Source: a bacterium
GTDB taxonomy: Bacteria > Patescibacteriota > Saccharimonadia > Saccharimonadales > UBA4665
NCBI GenBank assembly: GCA_021804085.1
Contig: JAJZKM010000005.1
Location: 1 to 43,159 of the forward strand
Direction: 5' to 3'
DNA: 43,159 nucleotides
Positions 36,041 to 43,159 of the stretch are shown here, piece after piece; within the stretch, counting starts at the first letter, position 1, and each line of letters starts with the position of its first letter. Position numbers and translations under genes: made by a program. Below the pieces are notes generated by a model that saw only the letters and a program-made list of their open reading frames with translations, did not search any database and was not told the origin of the DNA.

Positions 36041-37258
36041 TCATAACTTACGACTAAACATGGATGTTACATTTGGGTTGTAAGCCCATGCTACAAAATA
36101 ACTTCTACCCGAGTAAAAGCTTGTAAGCAAGACGACCGTAGTGATTAGTGCCAATCCAATAAATCGTACTAAATGATTACGAGGAAATACTTGATACCAT
36201 TCTTTTAGCATGTAAGCTAACCCAGTGGCAAAGGCAATATCTAATAGTGGCAATGAAACTATGCTAGATATAACACCAAATCCCGATATGATCCACGATA
36301 ACAAAATAAAAATAAGGATATTACGCCAATGCCAATTTTTAATGCGTCTAATATAGTAAATTGTACCAATTAAAATTATTAACGAAAATGATATCGGTAT
36401 AAGGGGTATATGCTTAATCCCAAATGATGGACTAAGGTCAGAATATATGAATAGGTTAAGTGGTGTATGTATAAAGTTACTAAAAAAACTATTAAGTTGC
36501 CCGTGAGAGCCTAAGCCATAACCTAGCCAATTCTTAATTAATGTTGAAGAATAATTCGTTACCAGATGAAATAAAATCGGTAGCGCAAGAACTATCGTAA
36601 TCATTGGCAATAGCATTTTGTTTATAATAGGTTTTGATGCTACTATTTCTCGAATTTGTGTAATGGTTAGTATTAGCGCAGTGATGGCAAACCAAATTCC
36701 ACCTGGTACATATAGGCTAAATCCAACCGCACACACTAAAAATATAATAGCTTTGATATTTTTTTTAGTTCTTAATAATACTGTGGCAATCACAAGAGTT
36801 GTAAGCATCAACAGTTGGCTTATGATTGGCGAAGCTTGGCGTGCTAGTGCCAAAAATCCAAGATTGGTAAGTAACATTAATAATGCGAGAGTAGCTATTT
36901 TGTAACCATGCCATAAACTTATCATCCAATATAGTGCAATTGCGCACAGTAAGCCTGTTACGACTGAAGCTATCCTAAAAGCCCAAATGCTGTGATTAAT
37001 GGTAAAACTTATATGAAGAAGTAGATAGTAGGGACCGTATATGTTAGATAAGATTTTATTCCATGAGCTATCTACAAATAATAAATGTTTTGTAATGGCT
37101 TCATTTGAGCTTATCCTTCCATTAGTTAGGCTGACTAAACGCCATAACAGTAGTATTAAAGACGCTACTGTAATCAATATTCCACTTATAAACCTGTGGT
37201 TGATGTGTTTTTTGGCTAGGGTTAGTAGTTTTCGTAAAATATTGACTATTTGATGCAT
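36041..37258 (-). CDS. Multi-pass membrane protein, GT-C glycosyltransferase-like
   Basis: This 405-residue protein has about ten membrane helices. The first loop after helix 1 reads LTNGRISSNEAITKH, where the acidic residue fits the catalytic position of GT-C (PMT/ArnT-like) glycosyltransferases, and YGPYYLLLHI and FRIASVVTGLL follow as in that group. The resemblance is structural rather than motif-strong, so the call is tentative. It starts 12 bases after dnaB ends and probably shares its transcript. A role in envelope sugar transfer is inference. Confidence 0.55.
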   Translation of the reverse strand: MHQIVNILRKLLTLAKKHINHRFISGILITVASLILLLWRLVSLTNGRISSNEAITKHLLFVDSSWNKILSNIYGPYYLLLHISFTINHSIWAFRIASVVTGLLCAIALYWMISLWHGYKIATLALLMLLTNLGFLALARQASPIISQLLMLTTLVIATVLLRTKKNIKAIIFLVCAVGFSLYVPGGIWFAITALILTITQIREIVASKPIINKMLLPMITIVLALPILFHLVTNYSSTLIKNWLGYGLGSHGQLNSFFSNFIHTPLNLFIYSDLSPSFGIKHIPLIPISFSLIILIGTIYYIRRIKNWHWRNILIFILLSWIISGFGVISSIVSLPLLDIAFATGLAYMLKEWYQVFPRNHLVRFIGLALITTVVLLTSFYSGRSYFVAWAYNPNVTSMFSRKL

Positions 37259-37269
37259 AGTTTATCCGG

Positions 37270-38634
37270 TTAATCGTTTGGTGGTGAATGATGTTTAGTA
37301 TCTAAGGAACGGAAACGTTGTTTTTCGTTGTCGAAATATAACTCAACTCCCCCAACTGGGCCATTTCGATGTTTCTTTATCAGTATGTCGGTTATGTTTT
37401 TACGGTCAGTTTCTGGATTGTAAAATTCTTCTCGATAAATAAAAGCGACCACGTCGGAATCTTGCTCTATACTTCCACTTTCTCTTAGGTCGGAAAGCTG
37501 AGGTATTTGAGGACTGCGATTTTCCACTGAACGATTTAACTGGGAAGCGGCGATCAATGGAACATCGAGCTCCCTAGCTATGCTTTTTAAGTTACGAGAA
37601 ATCTCTGATATTTCTTGTACTCTATTCCCTTCGCTGCCAAAGCGGCTGCCCCCACTCATTAGCTGTAAATAGTCTATGATAATTAAACCAAGTCGGTGGC
37701 GATGATTTTCTCTTCTTGCTATGGTGCGTAAATCACTGACCGTTATGCCAGGGGTGTCATCTATGTAAATCGGAGCCTCGCTTAGTGTGCCCATTGCTTC
37801 TCCAATTTTTTCAAAATCTGAATCTGTTAGGTTGCCGTTTCTTAGTGCCCAAGCGTCAACTCCTGACTCAATACTAAGTAATCTGTCAACTAGCTGCTCT
37901 TTGCTCATCTCTAGGCTAAAAAATAAAACGGATTCTTTTGATTGAACAGCAACATTATGGGCAAAATTTAGCATCAATGCAGTTTTACCCATGGACGGTC
38001 GAGCCGCTAAAATGAATAAATCAGATCGCTGAAATCCGGCTAACTTCTCGTCTAAATCTTTAAATCCGGTTGATATACCTCGTAATTTCTTCTTGTCTTT
38101 ATGTAATTCATCGAGTCGTTCAAAACTTTCCGCCAAAATTGCCTCTAGACTAATTACGGATTGTTTTACGTGTTGTTGGCTTACTGAAAATAGATTGCTC
38201 TCAGCCTCTTCTATAAGTTCGTTTAGAGCTTTAGTTTCGTCGAATCCTAGCGATACCATCTTTTGCGAAACATTAATCAATCTTCTTCGTAATGACTTTT
38301 GAGTAACGATGTCAGCATATTGTTCGACATGACTGGCTGTAGGCACGAAATTAGTTAGTTCTGTTAGGTAGGATGCTCCGCCAACGCTCTCTATTTCCCC
38401 GCTATTTTTTAGTTGGTTAGCCAGAGTTAAGACGTCTATCTCAGAATGTAGATCATAAAGCTCCAGCATACTTTTAAAAATGATTTCGTTTTTTTTGTCA
38501 AAGAAATCAGAGGGACGAATTTGGTCAGCTATTTTTACGATCGCATCGGCGTCAATTAATATTGCTCCTAATAAAGATGCTTCGGCGTCGAGGTTTTGTG
38601 GTGGCTGATTTAATGGTTGCATAGTGTTAGCCAT
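37270..38634 (-). CDS. dnaB: Replicative DNA helicase
   Basis: This hexameric helicase unwinds DNA at the replication fork. The 454-residue protein has the N-terminal DnaB domain (NLDAEASLLGAILIDADAI), a linker, and the RecA-like domain with Walker A ARPSMGKT (211-218), Walker B LIIIDYLQLMSG and the downstream SQLNRSVENR, DLRESGSIEQDSD and KHRNGPVG motifs. Length and motifs are normal, with no intein. A near-match DnaA box (TTATCCCCA, 38713-38721) lies between it and dnaX. Confidence 0.97.
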   Translation of the reverse strand: MANTMQPLNQPPQNLDAEASLLGAILIDADAIVKIADQIRPSDFFDKKNEIIFKSMLELYDLHSEIDVLTLANQLKNSGEIESVGGASYLTELTNFVPTASHVEQYADIVTQKSLRRRLINVSQKMVSLGFDETKALNELIEEAESNLFSVSQQHVKQSVISLEAILAESFERLDELHKDKKKLRGISTGFKDLDEKLAGFQRSDLFILAARPSMGKTALMLNFAHNVAVQSKESVLFFSLEMSKEQLVDRLLSIESGVDAWALRNGNLTDSDFEKIGEAMGTLSEAPIYIDDTPGITVSDLRTIARRENHRHRLGLIIIDYLQLMSGGSRFGSEGNRVQEISEISRNLKSIARELDVPLIAASQLNRSVENRSPQIPQLSDLRESGSIEQDSDVVAFIYREEFYNPETDRKNITDILIKKHRNGPVGGVELYFDNEKQRFRSLDTKHHSPPND

Positions 38635-38732
38635 GAGCTAGAATGTTTTTTCCCAAATAGTATCTAACATTATAAGCTTTCACGAGAACGATGACTATTG
38701 ATTATGAACAATTTATCCCCAATGTAAATTTC

Positions 38733-40181
38733 TTACAGTAGTTCACCTTTTCCAAATATGCTATTAATTGTTTCAATATCCTGTATTTCCTCTGGTTTAG
38801 ACTCCCTTTTCAGCAGTTTTGGATTTATCGAACATTCCAAAATCATATCATCACCACTAATCGTTTTTATAGCTTGCAAGAGAATTGAATGATTTTTCGG
38901 ATCTATAATTCTTTTTTGGTGAAACGCAAAAGCAAATTGAAGCTTTATGACTCCAGTTGTATTGAAATCTGGCACACCCATTCTAACTACTCCGTAAAGA
39001 GTGTTATGTTCCTTTTTTATTAGGCTTAGAACCTCTGCCCACATCTTTTCATCGACATTTTTCTTTAATACAGAAGCTTTTTTTGGTTTCGGTTTAGGGG
39101 AATCGGGAGGTACTTGATTTTTTGGTTGTTTAGCAATAGGTTTTATTGGTTTTACAGGTTCTATTTGCACTACAGGTTCTATGCGTAATTCTTTCGTCTT
39201 GGTCGGCTTTTGTTCTGCTTTTGGTCTCGCACACACCTTAAGAAGTATTAGCTCTAGTAGTTGATTTGGTCTAGATGCGGCTTGAACGTCTAATAAATCT
39301 TTTAGTAAATTAAGAATTATATCTTGAGAAAGTACTGATTCGCCTGATAAAAATTGTTTTTGAAATATTTGAGCTAATAGTGATGCAATAATTGGCGCAG
39401 AGTAACCTTGTCCTGCCATGTCAGTAAGGTTTGCTACTAGAGCTGAGCTTTCTCCATTATGTATTGCATTGATTAAATTATCGATCATTACTTTTGGAGG
39501 AATTCCGAGTAGTGAGCTTATAGTCTCATCAGTTATCGGCTGGGTGTAGTTGGCTGCCTGATCAAGCAATCCAATGGCGTCACGAAAACTACCCTGTGCG
39601 TGTTCGGCAATAATGCCTAATGCTTCTTCACTCACCTGTATAGACTCCTTGTTTGCGATGAATCGTAGGTGCTGTATGACTTTCTCTTTATCGACTGGCT
39701 GAAAGTGGAAGCTCTGCGTACGACTAATGATCGTATCTGGTAATTTATGCGCTTCGGTTGTGGCCATTATAAAGACCACATGAGCCGGAGGCTCTTCGAG
39801 AGTTTTTAATAATGCATTAAAAGACTCGTTTGTTAGCATATGAACTTCATCGATAATATATACTTTATACTTTGCACTTACTGGGGCAACGTAAACTTTT
39901 TCGATAAGAGCTTTGGTCTCGTCAAGTTTTCGATTAGAAGCTGCATCGATTTCTATGATATCTATATGCTGAGAGTTATTGGTATAACTAAGAGAGTTTA
40001 TGTCGTGCGCGAGAATGCGTGCTATAGACGTCTTTCCGACACCACGAGGCCCCGTAAAAAGATATGCATGGCTAATGCGACCTGTTTTTACTGCTTGAGA
40101 TAGAGTCCTAGTAATGTGCTCTTGGCCCACTATTTCTTCTAAACTCTTAGAACGGTATTTGCGATATAACGCTTCAGGCAT
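38733..40181 (-). CDS. dnaX: DNA polymerase III tau/gamma subunit without zinc module
   Basis: This clamp-loader ATPase has 482 residues. Walker A is GPRGVGKT (44-51), Walker B DEVH (111-114), and the SRC-like motif reads ISRTQSF. Between them the normal four-cysteine zinc module is missing: residues 60-75 go straight from INSLSYTNNSQHID to IIEIDAASN. The C-terminal part has a proline/lysine-rich linker (about 330-375) and a short end domain. TATAAT (40197-40192) is 10 bases before the ATG. No programmed-frameshift signal for a short gamma form was seen. Confidence 0.95.
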   Translation of the reverse strand: MPEALYRKYRSKSLEEIVGQEHITRTLSQAVKTGRISHAYLFTGPRGVGKTSIARILAHDINSLSYTNNSQHIDIIEIDAASNRKLDETKALIEKVYVAPVSAKYKVYIIDEVHMLTNESFNALLKTLEEPPAHVVFIMATTEAHKLPDTIISRTQSFHFQPVDKEKVIQHLRFIANKESIQVSEEALGIIAEHAQGSFRDAIGLLDQAANYTQPITDETISSLLGIPPKVMIDNLINAIHNGESSALVANLTDMAGQGYSAPIIASLLAQIFQKQFLSGESVLSQDIILNLLKDLLDVQAASRPNQLLELILLKVCARPKAEQKPTKTKELRIEPVVQIEPVKPIKPIAKQPKNQVPPDSPKPKPKKASVLKKNVDEKMWAEVLSLIKKEHNTLYGVVRMGVPDFNTTGVIKLQFAFAFHQKRIIDPKNHSILLQAIKTISGDDMILECSINPKLLKRESKPEEIQDIETINSIFGKGELL

Positions 40182-40234
40182 GATTACTTCTATTATATCT
40201 GTTAATCATGCAAAGCCTCAAACAGAATTTTTAG

Positions 40235-40744
40235 CTAAAGTGCAGCCTCAAGTGCAGCCCACTCGGCTGTCGATTCGTCCTCGGGAATGTTGATACTAAC
40301 CTGGTCTCCAGGTTTTGCCTTAAAATATGTCACGCTTGCAAGTAGTACACGATAACTTTTGTTATTCACGGTTACAGAATAATGGCCATTCTCAAGATTA
40401 AGAGTACCCACTACTTGCTTACGTTCTATGGGACCAATTTGCTTATACATAAATGCGCCGTCATCAGCAATTGTTAGCTTTAAGATGTCGCCCTGAACTA
40501 ATTTAGATTTAGAAGCATAGTTTGCTGGTACTGGATATATCTTATTGTCACTTCCAACCATGTTTTGCCCGTCAAATACACCTTCTATGATTTTGCCCAG
40601 TGAATCATCGCTACTTATTTTGACGATTTTTTCATCATCACCAATAAGACTTACCAGCAGTTCATTAGCTGCTGCTAAATTAGTTTCAGCTTCTCTGATT
40701 AGTGATCGAAGTCTTTTGATTTGTTTATCGGGTACGTCTGGCAT
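40235..40744 (-). CDS. Unidentified 169-residue protein
   Basis: I do not recognise a named family. The N-terminal 40 residues form a helical, coiled-coil-like stretch (IKRLRSLIREAETNLAAANELL). The rest looks beta-rich (GKIIEGVFDGQNMVG, YPVPANYASKSKLVQGDILKLTI, GHYSVTVNNKSYRVLLASVTYF), reminiscent of an OB- or barrel-type domain. There are no membrane segments. The frame is open to a GTG at 40780, which would add 12 residues; neither start has a convincing ribosome binding site. It lies between rplL and dnaX on the same strand, but has its own upstream spacer and dnaX has its own promoter. Confidence 0.75.
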   Translation of the reverse strand: MPDVPDKQIKRLRSLIREAETNLAAANELLVSLIGDDEKIVKISSDDSLGKIIEGVFDGQNMVGSDNKIYPVPANYASKSKLVQGDILKLTIADDGAFMYKQIGPIERKQVVGTLNLENGHYSVTVNNKSYRVLLASVTYFKAKPGDQVSINIPEDESTAEWAALEAAL

Positions 40745-40873
40745 TTTTAGCTTTTCTCGTTTCTGGTTCCTCAACTCCACCTATTAGGACCTGGGTCTAG
40801 GTAAGATAACAATAAATTATCACTATTCATAGATAATGTCAAAATAGGATCTGTGGATAACTATCTATCTAGC

Positions 40874-40912
40874 AATCTAGTCTATAGATTATTTTGGTCT
40901 ATAGACTAGATT
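40874..40912. repeat. 15-bp perfect inverted repeat after rplL
   Basis: AATCTAGTCTATAGA at 40874-40888 and its exact complement at 40898-40912 have a 9-base loop. It lies 42 bases after the rplL stop, so it probably protects or ends that mRNA. On the minus strand no T-run follows, so it is not a textbook terminator; on the plus strand TTTTAAT follows, but no plus-strand gene ends here. A perfect DnaA box, TGTGGATAA on this strand, is 14 bases away at 40852-40860. Confidence 0.8.
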
Positions 40913-40953
40913 TTAATATATGTAAGACTTTTTTTAAAAGCTCAACTCTTAAA

Positions 40954-41334
40954 TTATGCTAGCTCTACTGTTGCGCCTGCTTCTTCGAGTTTTTTCTTTG
41001 CTTCCTCAGCGTCTTCGGTCTTAGCTTTCTCTAATATTGTTTTTGGAGCACCGTCTACGAGTGCCTTAGCTTCGCCTAGGCCTAGGTTAGTTATTTCTTT
41101 AACGGCTTTAATTACAGCTACCTTCTGAGCTCCTGCATCTTTAAGCACTACATCGAATTCACTTTTTGCGGCTTGTTCTGCTCCGGAGTCTCCTGTGGCA
41201 GCTGGTGCTGCTATGGCTACGGCAGCTGCAGCTGGTTCAATTCCATACTTATCCTTTAATATGTTGCTTAATTCGTTTACTTCTAGAACTGTCAAACCGA
41301 CAAGTTCTTCTGCTAATTTATCAATATTGGCCAT
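40954..41334 (-). CDS. rplL: 50S ribosomal protein L7/L12
   Basis: This 126-residue stalk protein recruits translation factors. It has an N-terminal dimer domain ([20 protein letters not shown]), an Ala-rich hinge (about 34-55) and a C-terminal factor-binding domain ([38 protein letters not shown]). AGGAGG is well placed before the ATG. It starts 19 bases after rplJ. The order rplJ-rplL is the universal stalk operon. Confidence 0.98.
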   Translation of the reverse strand: MANIDKLAEELVGLTVLEVNELSNILKDKYGIEPAAAAVAIAAPAATGDSGAEQAAKSEFDVVLKDAGAQKVAVIKAVKEITNLGLGEAKALVDGAPKTILEKAKTEDAEEAKKKLEEAGATVELA

Positions 41335-41353
41335 ATATCCTCCTATTTAAAAA

Positions 41354-41875
41354 TTAAATTGTTCTTGTTTCTAATGACGACACGATTTTAGCAAGGCCAC
41401 CTGTGCTTGCGCTTACTACTGATTGTATTGGTGAATGTAGCAAAGCAACCACTGATGCTATAAGTTGTGGTTTGCTTGGTAAGTTTGCGAGTACTTTAAC
41501 CTCTTCGGCGTTTAGCCATTTTCCATCGTAAGTTATTGCACCAATAAATTCTAATGTTGGCTGAGTTTTAGCGAACTCTGCAATATTTTGCGCTGGTGCT
41601 ACTTCGTCTTCAGAATTAAAGGCATAGGTTAACATGCCGTTAAGTACGTCAGTGTTTATATCACTAAATTTATCAACGCTTTTAAGAGCTTTGATGATCA
41701 AGCGATTCTTAGCTACCACAATCTTAGTGCCATTATTTTTGGCTTGTCGTCGTAGTGCCTGCATGTCTTTAACTGTAGTACCTTGGTACTTTGCTATGAC
41801 GGTTATTTTAGAGTTAGAAAGTAGTTCTTTTACGTTTGCTACTACTTGTTCTTTCTTTTCTCTAGTTAATGCCAT
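41354..41875 (-). CDS. rplJ: 50S ribosomal protein L10
   Basis: This 173-residue base of the ribosomal stalk binds 23S rRNA and the L7/L12 dimers. It is recognised by MALTREKKEQVVANVKELL, YQGTTVKDMQALRRQAKNNGTKIVVAKNRL and the C-terminal helices. The frame is open 23 codons further upstream, but the ATG at 41875 has AGGGGAAG 6 bases before it and matches the family start. An autoregulatory leader lies upstream. The usual rplK-rplA genes are not next to it; a divergent unknown gene is. Confidence 0.97.
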   Translation of the reverse strand: MALTREKKEQVVANVKELLSNSKITVIAKYQGTTVKDMQALRRQAKNNGTKIVVAKNRLIIKALKSVDKFSDINTDVLNGMLTYAFNSEDEVAPAQNIAEFAKTQPTLEFIGAITYDGKWLNAEEVKVLANLPSKPQLIASVVALLHSPIQSVVSASTGGLAKIVSSLETRTI

Positions 41876-41905
41876 GTATTCTTCCCCTTGGATTTTAATA
41901 TCATT

Positions 41906-42064
41906 CAGACAATATCGACCTATATTGTCTGTTTGCGTTGCCAACGAAAACTTATCAGTCCTAAGCTATAAGATTTTCGTAAGAGATATTCGAATTAAAA
42001 TTCGTTCTGCTTACCTCGGCGACATTATCAAGGAATAAATCCCGTCGCTGTCTTAGGGCAACTT
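41906..42064 (-). ncRNA. L10-type ribosomal protein leader RNA
   Basis: Reading the minus strand, CCTAAGACAGCGACGGG (about 42058-42042) is followed by CGCCGAGGTAAGC (about 42021-42009). This matches the conserved blocks of the L10 leader family, where L10 with L12 binds its own mRNA. Closer to the gene a perfect 10-bp hairpin, CAGACAATAT/ATATTGTCTG (41906-41915 with 41922-41931), could switch transcription or translation. Confidence 0.8.
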
Positions 42065-42070
42065 GTATTT

Positions 42071-42098
42071 ATTTTAACATTTTGTATCTGATTGGCAA
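42071..42098 (-). promoter_or_regulatory. Promoter of rplJL
   Basis: On the minus strand TTGCCA (42098-42093) and TAAAAT (42076-42071) are 16 bases apart. Transcription would start near 42064, at the beginning of the L10 leader. Confidence 0.55.
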
Positions 42099-42137
42099 GG
42101 ATAAATGTATTTTTTAGTTTTCTAGAGCCAAATAGTA

Positions 42138-42166
42138 TTGACATTATATGTATATTTTTGTAGAGT
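42138..42166 (+). promoter_or_regulatory. Promoter of the 178-residue gene
   Basis: A perfect TTGACA (42138-42143) and TAGAGT (42161-42166) are 17 bases apart. The transcript would begin about 15 bases before the ATG at 42188. It is divergent from the rplJL promoter. Confidence 0.6.
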
Positions 42167-42187
42167 TGTTCAGCTTGGGTAACAGAG

Positions 42188-42724
42188 ATGAAGACAATAG
42201 AATTCGGACATAATAAAATTGAGTCAATAAATATCGAATCAATGGATATTATTGATCAATATTTGCAATTCAAAAATAATCGGTATGAAACAGACTCTGA
42301 AAAGATTAATGGTAAGGTCTGCGATGCAGAAATATTTGCGTTGCAACTCTTGGATTTTTGGAGCAAAGACATGCACGCTAATACCGGTAGTACATTATAT
42401 GTGCCTGCAGTAAGTTCCTCGGGGCAAGATTTTTATAAGCAAACTATAGGATGTTTAGAAAAGCATTTGATGTATATTGAGATTATCAAGGCAGGATTAG
42501 CTGAAATCGATAATGTAGATAATTTAGAATATGATATAGAAGAAGTTAATTGGGAAAATAACGAATCCTACCTTGACTACAAGGTAGGAGGAGAAAACTA
42601 TAATAATTTAATTGTTAATATTGATGGAAATCGGCTTAAAACAAGATTTGCTCGCCAATTTTCCTTTGACTCGGCGAATTCCATTGCTGGAATTTATTAT
42701 TCTAGACAACAGAATGAAGGCTAA
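42188..42724 (+). CDS. Unidentified acidic 178-residue protein
   Basis: No family is recognised. The protein is rich in Asp, Glu and Asn, with no membrane segment or signal peptide. One region reads LQLLDFWSKDMHANTGSTLYVPAVSSSG, and an acidic stretch (about 115-130: IDNVDNLEYDIEEVNWENNE) follows. It has a good promoter but only a weak ribosome binding site. Its stop overlaps the stop region of the convergent ThyX-like gene by 4 bases. Confidence 0.75.
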   Translation: MKTIEFGHNKIESINIESMDIIDQYLQFKNNRYETDSEKINGKVCDAEIFALQLLDFWSKDMHANTGSTLYVPAVSSSGQDFYKQTIGCLEKHLMYIEIIKAGLAEIDNVDNLEYDIEEVNWENNESYLDYKVGGENYNNLIVNIDGNRLKTRFARQFSFDSANSIAGIYYSRQQNEG

Positions 42725-43159
42725 ATTTTTTGACTTGACGAGTTTTTCTCATCTAGTTTTTTGAGTTTTTCTTGGGAATAACGTTCAGCGTTTAGTCGTG
42801 TTAGCTCAGGATCCTCGCCCTTACCGACAAAAACCATAGATTCTCCAATTAGAGGATGAACATTGGTAACTTTAGCATGCATTTCGTTAACTAACTTACG
42901 ATAAGCTGGATGTCCTTGAGGAGATGTGCGTAGTTCGTGAATATGAAATGCCTCCCGAGCATTGTATGTTACTTTCCATCGCATTCTATGTCCAAGTAGC
43001 GTTGCATATTGAGCTTCTTCTTGATAGCCTGCAGCTTGCATGTCGCTGTATAGTTTTAGCGAAATTTCAAAACATTTTTCATATAGTTCGCTCAGACCTG
43101 CGTCTTCTATCAGTTTAGGTAGGTCATAGCCTAATCGAGGAGATAATTTAGAATATGAT
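42721..43159 (-). CDS. ThyX-like FAD-dependent thymidylate synthase family protein (partial)
   Basis: The 3' part of a gene that runs off the right edge: about 145 codons, with no stop up to the window end, although an internal ATG at 43041 could be mistaken for the start. GHRMRWKVTYNAREAFHIHELRTSPQGHPAYRKL resembles the C-terminal half of ThyX proteins, where the N-x-R and HELR-type residues bind dUMP and flavin. ThyX makes dTMP with methylene-tetrahydrofolate and FADH2. The RHRR-type signature would lie in the missing part, so activity cannot be judged. After about residue 100 of the visible part comes a charged tail (KKLDEKNSSSQ). Confidence 0.75.
   Translation of the reverse strand, partial: SYSKLSPRLGYDLPKLIEDAGLSELYEKCFEISLKLYSDMQAAGYQEEAQYATLLGHRMRWKVTYNAREAFHIHELRTSPQGHPAYRKLVNEMHAKVTNVHPLIGESMVFVGKGEDPELTRLNAERYSQEKLKKLDEKNSSSQKI

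Noticed and set aside
38713-38721. DnaA box TTATCCCCA before dnaB
   Set aside because: One mismatch and no companion boxes; noted in the dnaB entry but not claimed as a functional site.
40852-40860. Replication origin at the perfect DnaA box
   Set aside because: Only one perfect box is present, with no cluster, AT-rich unwinding repeat or dnaA/dnaN genes nearby. Another perfect box at 33969-33977 is simply cysS coding sequence.
41634-42038. 134-codon plus-strand open frame
   Set aside because: It is antisense to rplJ and its L10 leader; the leader's conserved blocks explain the sequence better.

Overview
The window looks like a chromosomal piece from a member of the Candidate Phyla Radiation (Patescibacteria), most probably Candidatus Saccharibacteria (TM7). 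This is an inference. The DNA is AT-rich and gene-dense. TGA acts as a normal stop (cyoA and cyoC both end in TGA), which argues against the Absconditabacteria/Gracilibacteria code. RecR and DnaX lack their usual zinc-binding cysteines, there is a CPR-style UvrD-nuclease fusion, and a cytochrome bo3 operon sits beside an F-type ATP synthase, as described for soil and environmental Saccharibacteria.

Layout. (1) 1-68: start of an unknown minus-strand gene whose ribosome binding site lies inside a strong hairpin. (2) 342-6986: F1Fo ATP synthase operon, AtpI-like gene then atpBEFHAGDC. (3) 7358-8146: aquaporin-family channel, then a terminator shared with the convergent gene. (4) 12713-8196 (minus): type II NADH dehydrogenase, then a UvrD-like helicase with a RecB-type nuclease domain. 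(5) 12781-15316: accessory island holding the 3' end of a dead transposase and two unknown genes (possibly one frameshifted gene) behind a promoter with an inverted repeat. (6) 15480-21931: FAD-linked dehydrogenase of the GlcD/D-lactate dehydrogenase type, then cyoABCDE (bo3 quinol oxidase plus heme O synthase). (7) 21963-27170: OmpR-type two-component pair with a YbhN-like membrane protein, a Crp/Fnr regulator, and a PAS histidine kinase with a stand-alone receiver. (8) 27379-32704: TraG/VirD4-HerA-like ATPase, tRNA-Gln(UUG), an unknown protein, an alpha/beta-hydrolase-fold protein without the nucleophilic serine, and an AI-2E/PerM-type permease. (9) 32701-40744 (minus): cysS, nrnA-like DHH phosphoesterase, recR, ybaB; a membrane protein with dnaB; dnaX; a conserved-looking unknown. 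(10) 40954-42098 (minus): rplJ-rplL with an L10-type autoregulatory leader. (11) 42188-43159: an unknown protein and the 3' part of a ThyX-like gene.

How it works together. NDH-2 and the FAD dehydrogenase would feed electrons into quinone, the bo3 oxidase would reduce O2 and pump protons, and the ATP synthase, whose c subunit looks proton-specific, would use the gradient. No heme b or quinone synthesis genes are visible here, only the last step to heme O, so these cofactors may come from a host or partner; the rest of the genome decides this. Many transcription units start with a -10 element 6-10 bases before the ATG, which suggests leaderless or near-leaderless mRNAs, while internal operon genes carry good Shine-Dalgarno sites.
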